Source of the DNA: Comamonas sp. | Lineage (GTDB): Bacteria > Pseudomonadota > Gammaproteobacteria > Burkholderiales > Burkholderiaceae_C | Assembly (NCBI GenBank): GCA_018384835.1 | Contig: JAHAYB010000364.1 | Span: 1-13,215, forward strand | DNA: 13,215 bases | Direction of reading: 5' to 3' | Shown: positions 6,865-13,215 of the stretch, piece by piece | Position numbering within the stretch: the first letter of the stretch is position 1 | Layout: each line of letters opens with the position of its first letter | The notes under the pieces: generated by a model | The model's input: the letters and a program-made list of their open reading frames with translations, nothing else | Database searches by the model: none | What the model was told of the DNA's origin: nothing | Position numbers and translations under genes: made by a program

Positions 6865-7122
6865 ATGCGGGTTGTGAACTTCTCAGAGGCTAGAAGCAGC
6901 CTCCACACAGTTATGAATCAAGTCATTGACGATGCAGGCTATACCGTCATTACGCGCCAAGATGCACCTAATGCGGTGCTGATGTCGCTAGACACGTTCA
7001 ACAGCCTGATGGAGACCGTGCATCTGCTCAAGTCACCGGCCAACGCTGCGCACTTGGCGCAATCCATAGCGCAGTACCGTCAGGCGAGAATGACGCAGCA
7101 AGGTCTAGTGGATGCCGATTAA
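6865..7122 (+). CDS. yefM: YefM/Phd-family antitoxin
   Basis: This 85-residue antitoxin is expected to neutralise the YoeB toxin encoded next and to repress the module as a DNA-binding complex. The N-terminal Phd/YefM fold is clear: MRVVNFSEARSSLHTVMNQV, then YTVITRQDAPNAVLMSLDTFNSLMETVHLLKSPANAAHL, closely following E. coli YefM. The C-terminal tail (about 66-85) would be the disordered toxin-binding part. A strong AAGGAG (6852-6857) lies 7 nt before the ATG. The frame overlaps yoeB by 11 bp. No TGTACA palindrome typical of YefM operators is seen in the 49 bp upstream, so transcription may come partly or wholly from the trp promoter. Codons and base composition look less GC-rich than in trpE or trpG, compatible with later acquisition. 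No Trp residue is present. Confidence 0.92.
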   Translation: MRVVNFSEARSSLHTVMNQVIDDAGYTVITRQDAPNAVLMSLDTFNSLMETVHLLKSPANAAHLAQSIAQYRQARMTQQGLVDAD

Positions 7123-7390
7123 AGACAAGCTGCTTCAGCTCAGTTGGACTTTGGCCGCTTGGGCTGATTACGAATACTGGCAGGGGCAAGACCGTAAAAC
7201 CCTTAAGCGCATCAATGCCTTGGTCAAAGACTGTCTGCGCCACCCCTTCGAGGGTATTGGCAAGCCCGAGCCTTTGAAGGAAAACCTCTCTGGATTTTGG
7301 TCGCGCCGCATCGATGACACCCACCGCTTGGTTTACTGCGCTGATGGGCAGGCTCTGGTCATCATTGCCTGCCGCTACCACTACCAATAA
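7112..7390 (+). CDS. yoeB: YoeB-family mRNA interferase toxin
   Basis: YoeB is a RelE-fold ribonuclease that cleaves mRNA in the ribosomal A-site, stopping translation when YefM is degraded. The 92-residue product aligns with E. coli YoeB (84 residues) apart from about 7 extra N-terminal residues before LSWTLAAWADYEYW. Core block HPFEGIGKPEPLKENLSGFW and terminal CRYHYQ are family hallmarks. Counterparts of the E. coli catalytic residues are present: E53 (E46), R66 (R59), R72 (R65), H90 (H83) and Y91 (Y84), so the toxin should be active. The start at 7112 lies inside yefM, so translation is probably coupled, which favours antitoxin first. Four Trp residues (12, 17, 23, 63) occur, also a property of the E. 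coli protein. It lies in the same direction as trpG and trpD. Confidence 0.94.
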   Translation: MPIKDKLLQLSWTLAAWADYEYWQGQDRKTLKRINALVKDCLRHPFEGIGKPEPLKENLSGFWSRRIDDTHRLVYCADGQALVIIACRYHYQ

Positions 7391-7466
7391 CCTTATCGCC
7401 CATACAACTTAGAGCAACACTGACAGCAAAGCAAGGATTGCCGCTGCCACCAACAAAGCCAAAATC
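7391..7466 (+). other. Spacer between yoeB and trpD
   Basis: These 76 bp separate the toxin gene from trpD. There is no terminator hairpin with a T-run, so transcription can continue into trpD. AAGGA near 7431-7436 is too far from the trpD ATG to serve as its ribosome site, and nothing better is closer. An in-frame TAG near the left end excludes a long N-terminal extension of TrpD. No target-site duplication marking insertion of the TA module is apparent. Confidence 0.45.
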
Positions 7467-8495
7467 ATGATTACCCCTCAAGAAGCGCTACAGCGCACTA
7501 TCGAGCACCGCGAAATCTTCCACGACGAAATGCTGCACCTGATGCGCATGATTATGCGTGGCGAGATTTCCCCGCTGATGACCGCCGCCATCATCACCGG
7601 CCTGCGTGTCAAAAAGGAAACCATTGGCGAAATTTCTGCCGCCGCTGAGGTGATGCGCGAGTTCTCCAACAAAGTGCAGGTGCATGACAGCCAGCATCTG
7701 GTCGATATCGTCGGCACCGGCGGCGATGGGGCGGAAACCTTCAATATCTCCAGTTGCGCCATGTTTGTAATTGCAGCGGCAGGCGGCAAAGTCAGCAAGC
7801 ATGGCGGGCGTAGCGTCAGCAGCAAAAGCGGCAGCGCTGATGTGATGGAGGCGCTGGGGGTGAATATCCAACTCAGCCCCACGCAGATTGCTGACAGCAT
7901 CCGCGATGTGGGCATCGGCTTTATGTTTGCGCCCAACCACCACCCGGCCATGAAAAACGTCGCCCCCGTGCGCAAAGAGCTGGGCGTGCGCACCATCTTC
8001 AACATCCTGGGGCCGCTGACCAACCCGGCCAGCGCCCCCAACATCTTGATGGGCGTGTTCCATGAAGACCTGGTGGGCATCCAGGTACGCGCCTTGCAGC
8101 GCCTGGGCGCACAACATGCGCTGGTGGTCTATGGCCGCGACGGCTTGGATGAAATCAGCCTGGGCGCTGGAACCTGGGTGGGCGAGCTGAAAGACGGCGT
8201 GGTGCGCGAATACGAAATCCATCCTGAAGACTTCGGTCTGAGCATGGTGGGCACTCGCGCCTTCAAGGTCGATACGCCTGAAGCGTCCAAAGCCAAGCTG
8301 ATGGGCGTATTGCAGGGCGAAGGCGGCGCAGCCCGCGATATTGTCTGCCTGAACGCTGGCGCTGCCCTGTACGCCGCAGGCGTGGCCAGCAGCATTGCCG
8401 ATGGCCTGGCGCGTGCTCAAGCAGCACTCGATAGCGGTGCAGCCCTGCAAAAAATGCAGCAACTGGTGGCTTATACCCGGCGAATAGCTGGCTAA
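7467..8495 (+). CDS. trpD: Anthranilate phosphoribosyltransferase
   Basis: TrpD transfers phosphoribose from PRPP to anthranilate, the second step of the branch. The 342-residue protein is complete. An N-terminal helical domain (1-70, with [27 protein letters not shown]) precedes the glycine-rich PRPP loop GTGGDG (83-88) with following [27 protein letters not shown] (111-131), the anthranilate-binding [12 protein letters not shown] (158-169) and LGPLTNPA (181-188) follow, and DGLDEISLG binds metal-PRPP. The start [26 protein letters not shown] matches family N-termini although its ribosome site is weak. It is normally adjacent to trpG in this lineage; here a toxin-antitoxin module and two spacers intervene. 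It is followed by trpC after 50 bp. One Trp is present. Confidence 0.97.
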   Translation: MITPQEALQRTIEHREIFHDEMLHLMRMIMRGEISPLMTAAIITGLRVKKETIGEISAAAEVMREFSNKVQVHDSQHLVDIVGTGGDGAETFNISSCAMFVIAAAGGKVSKHGGRSVSSKSGSADVMEALGVNIQLSPTQIADSIRDVGIGFMFAPNHHPAMKNVAPVRKELGVRTIFNILGPLTNPASAPNILMGVFHEDLVGIQVRALQRLGAQHALVVYGRDGLDEISLGAGTWVGELKDGVVREYEIHPEDFGLSMVGTRAFKVDTPEASKAKLMGVLQGEGGAARDIVCLNAGAALYAAGVASSIADGLARAQAALDSGAALQKMQQLVAYTRRIAG

Positions 8496-8545
8496 ACTGT
8501 TGGCATAGCTATAAACATCGCACAATCATTAAGGGACAAACACCG

Positions 8546-9361
8546 ATGTCAGACATCTTGCAGAAAATCTGTGCCGTCAAGCACGAGGAAATCGCCGCCG
8601 CGCAAAAGCGCACCCCCTTGGAGCAAATGCGCCGCGATGCCGAAAGCCGCGTACTCACCCGCGATTTTGTCGGGGCACTGCGTGCCAAGCTAGAAAAAAA
8701 ACAAGCAGCGGTGATTGCTGAAATCAAAAAAGCCAGCCCCAGCAAGGGCGTGATTCGCCAGGGCGAATTTATCCCCGCTGACATTGCCCAAAGCTATGCC
8801 CAGGGCGATGGCAGACCGGACGGCATCAGCGCCGCCTGCCTCTCGGTGCTGACCGACCGCCAATTCTTCCAAGGCCAGCCTGACTACCTGAAACAGGCAC
8901 GCGCCAGTTGCCAGCTACCAGTGCTGCGCAAAGACTTTATGGGCGATGCCTACCAACTCTACGAGTCCCGCGCCATGGGCGCAGATTGCGTGCTGTTGAT
9001 TGCCGCCTGCCTGGACGATGCGCAAATGGCCGATATGGAGGCCATTGCCCACAGCCTGGATATGGCCGTGCTGGTGGAAGTACACGATGCCGCCGAAATG
9101 GAACGCGCCCTGCGCCTGAAAACCCCGCTGGTAGGGGTGAACAACCGCAATCTGCGTACCTTTGAAGTCAACATCCAAACCACACTCGACTTGCAGCAGC
9201 AAGTACCGCCTGAGCGCTTGCTGGTGACGGAGTCGGGCATCCTCTCGCCGCAAGACGTGCAGCACATGCGCGATGCCGGCATCCACAGCTTTTTGGTGGG
9301 CGAAGCCTTTATGCGCGCTGATGAGCCAGGGCTGGCCTTGGCGCAAATGTTTGCAGGCTAA
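8546..9361 (+). CDS. trpC: Indole-3-glycerol phosphate synthase
   Basis: TrpC closes the indole ring of CdRP to give indole-3-glycerol phosphate. The 271-residue monofunctional TIM-barrel enzyme is not fused to TrpF. Catalytic blocks are complete: E59 and K61 in [13 protein letters not shown]129 in VLRKDFM, E178 in VLVEVHD, N200 in [11 protein letters not shown]229 in LLVTESGI, and phosphate-binding FLVGEAF (249-255). AAGGGA lies 9 nt before the ATG. Compared with the E. coli enzyme, the loop before [10 protein letters not shown] carries about 7 extra residues (QGDGRPDGI, near 86-94), perhaps a lineage feature. No Trp residue is present. It ends the operon as seen; trpF, trpB and trpA are not in the window and are expected elsewhere. 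No T-run terminator follows. Confidence 0.97.
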   Translation: MSDILQKICAVKHEEIAAAQKRTPLEQMRRDAESRVLTRDFVGALRAKLEKKQAAVIAEIKKASPSKGVIRQGEFIPADIAQSYAQGDGRPDGISAACLSVLTDRQFFQGQPDYLKQARASCQLPVLRKDFMGDAYQLYESRAMGADCVLLIAACLDDAQMADMEAIAHSLDMAVLVEVHDAAEMERALRLKTPLVGVNNRNLRTFEVNIQTTLDLQQQVPPERLLVTESGILSPQDVQHMRDAGIHSFLVGEAFMRADEPGLALAQMFAG

Positions 9362-9411
9362 ATTGTTAGGCTACCGCCACGGCGGCGGCACACCTAGCGC
9401 GGGCACAGTGG

Positions 9412-9473
9412 GCGGTTTGCTTTTCTGTTGAGGAGGGGTAAACGCAGGTCTAGCCTCACGCAGCGGTTTGCTT
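9412..9473 (+). repeat. Pair of 11-bp direct repeats upstream of the diguanylate cyclase gene
   Basis: GCGGTTTGCTT occurs at 9412-9422 and 9463-9473, 51 bp start to start, about five helical turns, in the 147-bp interval between trpC and the cyclase gene. Both copies lie on the same face of the helix if DNA is near 10.2-10.5 bp per turn, which would suit a regulator bound at two sites. No clear promoter hexamers were picked out between them. This could be chance. Confidence 0.3.
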
Positions 9474-9508
9474 GTCTTGGTAGATAGCCTTTTATTGCGA
9501 GGTTTGCC

Positions 9509-12283
9509 ATGCCCCCATTTTTACAGCGCTTGCTACCGCCTGCTGATCGCTACCGCCGTGAGTGGTGGTGGTTGACGCTGGTGCTCATTGCCTCGGGCAT
9601 TGTGCTGGTGGTTTGGCTGTGGCAAGAGCTGCACAGCTTGCAGCATCGTGAAAACCAGCGCCTAGAGCAGCAGGCACAAATGCTGCACGACAGTCTGGCC
9701 TTGCAGATGCGCTCTATTGACAAAGCCCTGGGAAGCCTACTGGCCACTCAAACTGCTCAAACGGGTAGCAGTACCGGTTCTGGCGGCAGCGATGCCCGCT
9801 TACAGCAGCACCTAGAAGCCTTGGGCTCTGCCCTGCTCGGTGTGCAGGCGTTGACGGTGTTGGATAAGCAGGGGGTTATCGTTCGCTCCAGCCGCCCGGA
9901 TTTGCTGGGGGTGCAGTGTAAGTCTTGGCCTTATTTTTCTGAAAATGCCGCGCAAGTGCCGCCGCACACCTTGCTCATTAGCCCGCCCTTTGCCTCCTCG
10001 CACCACGCTGGCCAGCAGATTATGGTGATTGCCCGGCAGTTGCCCAGCATTGATGGCCACTTCAGCGGCCTGGTTACGGCGCAACTGCGAGACAGCGATT
10101 TTCACGCCCTACTGCGCTCGGCGTTGCACACCCGCGATAGCCGCATCGGCCTACTGCATGGCCAGGGAATGCGCTTTGTCGCCTTGTCTGCTGAAGAAGC
10201 GCCGTTGAATACACAGACCGCACTCAACGCCCCTGATTTATTGCTCGCCCAGTTCTTGGCATCGGGTCAAACGCGCCAAGTCATGCGCGGGCGGGTACAC
10301 CCCAACGATGAGCCGCGCCTGGCGGTGATGCAGCTTTTGCAAGTCTCAGAGCTGCCTACCGATGTGCCCCTGGTCATTGCCGTTAGCCGCGACTGGGCGC
10401 AAGTGCTGCAACCTTGGCGCACGCAATTGCTGTGGACGGTGCTGCTCTACCTGCTGCTAGCAGTGGCTGCTGGGCTGGGGCTACGCGCTATGCAGGCCAA
10501 TTTGCGCCACCTACAGCGCCAAGAAGAGCGCTTACACGCCAAAAACCGTGCCCTTGATGCCCGCTGGCAAGCCGTGCTCACAGCCACCAGCCAAGGCGTG
10601 TGGGACTATGACTTGCAACAGCAAAAGGTGTACTTCTCGCCCGTCTGGAAAAGCATGTTGGGCTACGAAGAGCAAGACGTTGGCGATGGCATCAAAGAAT
10701 GGGGCAGCCGCATCCACCCCGATGACTGGCCGCAGGCACAAGCGCTGTGGGCGCAAGTCACCCAGGGCTTGGTGGAAGACTACAGCAGCGTTCACCGAAT
10801 GCGCTGCAAAGACGGTAGCTGGCGCTGGATGCTTAACCGAGGGCGCATCATTGCCCGCGATAGCTCCAGCAACTTACCCCTACGGGTGGTGGGCACACAA
10901 TCGGACATCAGCGAAGAGCATTACCAGCGCCAGCGCTTTGAGCATTTAGCGCACAACGTGCCGGGCATGATTTACCAGCTCCAGGAAATGCCAGAGGGCA
11001 ATCTCTTCTTCCCGTATTGCAGCGAGGGCATTGAAGAAATTTACGGCATCAGCGCAGAAGTCCTGGCCAAAGATGTGCAGCCTTTGCACACCATTGTTCA
11101 CCCTGATGACCTCCCCCAACTTATCTCTAGCACCTACCAATCGGGCAAAACCCTGGCGCTGTGGGAGTGCGAATACCGCGTCAACCACCCCCGCCGGGGG
11201 ATGCGCTGGGTCAAAGGGCGGGCGCGGCCAAAGCGCTTGGAAGATGGCTCTACCCTCTGGCACGGTTATGTGTATGACATTACCGAAACCAAGCAGCAAG
11301 CCATACAGCTTGAAGCGGCCCAAGAGATGCAGCAGCACTTGATGGAGACCATGCCCGTGGCGCTGTGCCTAGTGGATGCGCAGCGCCAAATCTACTACCG
11401 CAACCAGCAATTTCTTGAATACTTTGGCTACACCGCTGAGGAAGTGCCCGGCATGGATGCCTGGGCACAACATGCCTACCCAGAGCAGGAATACCGCCAA
11501 AAAGTTAGCCGCCAGTGGCGCGAAGCCTTGGAGCAAGCCAAAGCCAGCGGCCAAGGCCACCTGCAAGAGCAGGAATACCGCGTCACCGCCCGCAGCGGCA
11601 CCTTGCTCACCGTAGTGATTCGCGGCATGTACTTTGAAGACAAGCTGCTAGTCACCTTCCACGACCGCACCGCCCAACAAGCCCAGGCTGAACAGTGGCA
11701 GCGCCAGGCGAGCATGGACGGCTTGACCGGCTTAGCCAACCGCCGCGAGTTTGACCGTTGCTTGCAAGCCGAATGGCAGCGCTGCCGTCGCTCAGGCCAG
11801 CCGCTATCACTCATCATGCTGGATATTGATTTTTTCAAGCAGTACAACGACCGCTACGGCCATCCCCAGGGCGATGCTTGCTTGCAGGCTGTGGCCAAAG
11901 TGCTTGCGCCCCATGCCGTGCGCTCTTACGACCTTGTCGCCCGCTACGGTGGTGAAGAATTTGCCTGCCTGCTGCCCGAATGCTCCTGGGAAGGCGCAAT
12001 TGCCAAAGCCCAAGCCATCTGCCGGGCCGTGTACGACTTGCAGTGGGAGCACAAAGGCTCCGGCGTGGCCAAGACTGTCACCGTCAGCCTAGGCGTGGCG
12101 CAGTTGCTCCCTGATGGCAACAAAACCCCGGCAGACTTATTAGCGCTGGCCGATGCCCGCCTCTACGCCGCCAAACAAGCCGGTCGCAACGGCGTACACG
12201 ATGGCGAGCATTACCTGCCCGGCCCCAGCAGCCCCAGCCAGAGCGACAGCCCCGCTGCCGCTATAGCCGATGAGGCAAAGTAG
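9509..12283 (+). CDS. Membrane-bound diguanylate cyclase with periplasmic sensor, three PAS domains and GGDEF
   Basis: The 924-residue protein is predicted to make cyclic di-GMP from two GTP, promoting surface attachment over motility. Layout: TM1 about 21-38; periplasmic Cache-like sensor about 40-303; TM2 about 305-326; a short coiled linker (330-350); PAS1 347-470 (PAS_3-like, with WDYDLQQQKVYFSPVWKSMLGY, HPDDW and KDGSWRW); PAS2 476-596 (HPDDLPQ, MRWVKG, YDITETK); PAS3 604-726; GGDEF 733-897. In the catalytic domain, DGLTGLANRREFD (737-749), metal-site D772, NDRYGHPQGD (780-789) and GGEEF (814-818) are intact. RSYD (805-808), five residues before GGEEF, is a complete product-inhibition I-site. 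There is no EAL domain. A Gly/Ser run at 86-94 and a Ser/Pro/Ala-rich tail (904-924) look flexible. The ATG has GAGG about 6 nt upstream. The ligand cannot be read from sequence. Confidence 0.94.
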   Translation: MPPFLQRLLPPADRYRREWWWLTLVLIASGIVLVVWLWQELHSLQHRENQRLEQQAQMLHDSLALQMRSIDKALGSLLATQTAQTGSSTGSGGSDARLQQHLEALGSALLGVQALTVLDKQGVIVRSSRPDLLGVQCKSWPYFSENAAQVPPHTLLISPPFASSHHAGQQIMVIARQLPSIDGHFSGLVTAQLRDSDFHALLRSALHTRDSRIGLLHGQGMRFVALSAEEAPLNTQTALNAPDLLLAQFLASGQTRQVMRGRVHPNDEPRLAVMQLLQVSELPTDVPLVIAVSRDWAQVLQPWRTQLLWTVLLYLLLAVAAGLGLRAMQANLRHLQRQEERLHAKNRALDARWQAVLTATSQGVWDYDLQQQKVYFSPVWKSMLGYEEQDVGDGIKEWGSRIHPDDWPQAQALWAQVTQGLVEDYSSVHRMRCKDGSWRWMLNRGRIIARDSSSNLPLRVVGTQSDISEEHYQRQRFEHLAHNVPGMIYQLQEMPEGNLFFPYCSEGIEEIYGISAEVLAKDVQPLHTIVHPDDLPQLISSTYQSGKTLALWECEYRVNHPRRGMRWVKGRARPKRLEDGSTLWHGYVYDITETKQQAIQLEAAQEMQQHLMETMPVALCLVDAQRQIYYRNQQFLEYFGYTAEEVPGMDAWAQHAYPEQEYRQKVSRQWREALEQAKASGQGHLQEQEYRVTARSGTLLTVVIRGMYFEDKLLVTFHDRTAQQAQAEQWQRQASMDGLTGLANRREFDRCLQAEWQRCRRSGQPLSLIMLDIDFFKQYNDRYGHPQGDACLQAVAKVLAPHAVRSYDLVARYGGEEFACLLPECSWEGAIAKAQAICRAVYDLQWEHKGSGVAKTVTVSLGVAQLLPDGNKTPADLLALADARLYAAKQAGRNGVHDGEHYLPGPSSPSQSDSPAAAIADEAK

Positions 12284-12316
12284 CCAGCACGAAGGGCATG
12301 TTCTAACCACATGTTC

Positions 12317-12757
12317 TTAAACGGGCGGCTTGACCACCAGCACCGGCAAATCAGCGCGGTTCAGAATGGCTTGGGAGACAGAACCCATCAGCGCCCGCCC
12401 CACCACTCCCATGCCGCGTGTGCCCACAATGAGCAAACTCGCTTGCAGGCTGTGCGCCATATCTAGCAGCACGGTAGCCGGTTCGCCCAGCACCACTTCC
12501 ATGCTAAAGGGCAGGCCGGCCTCTTGCAGCAAGGCAGCGGCCGGAGCCATTAAGTGCTCGCCCGCCTGCGTGGCTGCTTCGGCAATGGCATCGGCATCCT
12601 GGGTGGCTAGCTCTAGCAAGCTGGCGGCCTCTTGCACATGAATCAGCACAATATGCGCTTGCAGGCCGTTTTGCACCAGCGCGATGCCTTGGCGCACAGC
12701 GTGTAGGGCGGTGGGGGAGCCATCAACAGCAATGGCTAGGGTGGTGAGTGATTGCAT
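12317..12757 (-). CDS. Single-domain universal stress protein (UspA family)
   Basis: The 146-residue cytoplasmic protein has the UspA alpha/beta fold. It starts LTTLAIAVDGSPTALHAVRQG (4-24), where D12 is the usual nucleotide-contacting Asp. It ends with the ATP-binding signature G112-x2-G115-x9-G125-S126 (VGTRGMGVVGRALMGSVSQAIL) followed by PVLVVK. That signature marks the ATP-binding subgroup, so a nucleotide-binding dimer is expected. The family supports survival under starvation and other stresses; the particular cue is unknown. GAAAGG lies 9 nt before the ATG at 12755-12757. It is tail to tail with the cyclase gene (33 bp between stops) and 31 bp downstream of the creatininase-type gene on the same strand, so read-through from the latter is possible. 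Confidence 0.93.
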   Translation of the reverse strand: MQSLTTLAIAVDGSPTALHAVRQGIALVQNGLQAHIVLIHVQEAASLLELATQDADAIAEAATQAGEHLMAPAAALLQEAGLPFSMEVVLGEPATVLLDMAHSLQASLLIVGTRGMGVVGRALMGSVSQAILNRADLPVLVVKPPV

Positions 12758-12788
12758 CAGAACAAGCCTTTCTTCGTAGAAGTTTTTT

Positions 12789-13214
12789 TCAATACTTTGC
12801 CCCTACAGTATCGGCGGGCAGGCGGTGTATTTCTTGCAATAACTGTGCCAAAACGCCGCCAGCCGCTTGTACCAAGGCTGCACCGCGCTGGGCATCGGCA
12901 GCGGCGGCGTTGCCAACTGCACCAGCAGGGTGGTAATCCTGTATTGCCCAGCCCAGTTTGGCACTTTTGCCATTGCCCAAAATCGGGTAATCCCGTGCCC
13001 GCTGGGCAGAGGTGGAGGGAAAGTCCCGTGCCTGCTGCATATCGACCAGCTCGGAGGCAAGATGCAGCATCATGGCCGTTTCCACCTCCCCACCGTGGAT
13101 GCCAAAGCGGTGTTCCTGCGGGCTAAAGGCCGCATCCAACGCCTGCGGCAAGGGCAGATTGAACCAACTGCTGTGATAGACCAGCAAGCCCTGCTGCTGG
13201 CGCAACTGCCGCGC
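12789..13214 (-). CDS. Creatininase-family amidohydrolase, C-terminal part
   Basis: Only the last 142 residues are visible; the frame continues open through the right edge (ARQLRQQQG...), so no start codon is in the window. The key signature is FGIHGGEVETAMMLHL followed by LVDMQQARDF, the H-x-GE-x-ET metal-site block of creatininase-like hydrolases, with Gly in place of the common Ala. The visible GWAIQDYHPAGAVGNAAAADAQRGAAL also fits, resembling family segments that contain the G-x-x-GdP-x-x-A pattern. Earlier metal ligands would lie off the edge. The family is about 240-270 residues and includes creatinine amidohydrolase and MftE-like or riboflavin-precursor enzymes, so the substrate is open. 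The alternative TTG at 13203-13205 is not accepted as a start. The protein is predicted soluble. Confidence 0.85.
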   Translation of the reverse strand, partial: ARQLRQQQGLLVYHSSWFNLPLPQALDAAFSPQEHRFGIHGGEVETAMMLHLASELVDMQQARDFPSTSAQRARDYPILGNGKSAKLGWAIQDYHPAGAVGNAAAADAQRGAALVQAAGGVLAQLLQEIHRLPADTVGAKY

Positions 13215-13215
13215 C

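Noticed and set aside
7488..8525. Long 345-residue reading frame antisense to trpD
   Set aside because: It exactly shadows trpD, has no ribosome site, and its His/Ala/Gln-rich composition is the complement of trpD codons. No family is recognisable.
9374..9385. CCGCC-AC-GGCGG inverted repeat after trpC as a terminator
   Set aside because: The loop of 2 nt is too small for a stable hairpin and no T-run follows.
12297..12317. Two copies of CATGTTCT between the cyclase and universal stress genes
   Set aside because: An 8-bp direct repeat without symmetry or a neighbouring promoter; likely chance.

Overview
The window looks like a chromosomal segment of a betaproteobacterium, most likely order Burkholderiales and near Comamonadaceae. 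This rests on protein-level resemblance (RecA, TrpE/G/D/C, RF3), on the split trpE-trpG-trpD-trpC arrangement, and on fairly GC-rich coding DNA. No rRNA, tRNA, CRISPR array, insertion sequence or phage gene was seen. The assignment is from memory of the families, not from a search.

Left part (1-4408): the 3' end of prfC (release factor 3) meets a minus-strand recA-recX pair tail to tail. A plus-strand MarR-family regulator is divergent from recA. The 169-bp interval between them holds a 19-bp perfect palindrome and several copies of TCAGTT, a probable operator for the MarR protein that may also touch recA transcription. Two minus-strand metabolic genes follow: a hydroxypyruvate/2-oxo-tetronate isomerase and a prolyl-4-hydroxylase-like 2-oxoglutarate/Fe(II) dioxygenase, 12 bp apart.

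Central part (4409-9361): a regulatory interval of about 320 bp leads into the anthranilate branch of tryptophan synthesis: trpE, trpG (ATGA overlap), trpD, trpC. Together these convert chorismate to indole-3-glycerol phosphate. Between trpG and trpD, on the same strand, sits a complete YefM-YoeB type II toxin-antitoxin module. A growth-arresting mRNA interferase is thus embedded in an amino-acid biosynthetic operon, with YoeB relatively rich in Trp and YefM free of it. This is the most unusual arrangement in the window.

Right part (9362-13215): a 924-residue membrane diguanylate cyclase (periplasmic sensor, three PAS domains, GGEEF with an intact I-site), then minus-strand genes for a single-domain universal stress protein and a creatininase-family amidohydrolase cut by the window edge.

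No clearly new multi-gene system is evident. The second-look items are the TA module inside the trp operon, the palindrome-rich control regions before marR/recA and trpE, and the lack of a good LexA box before recA.
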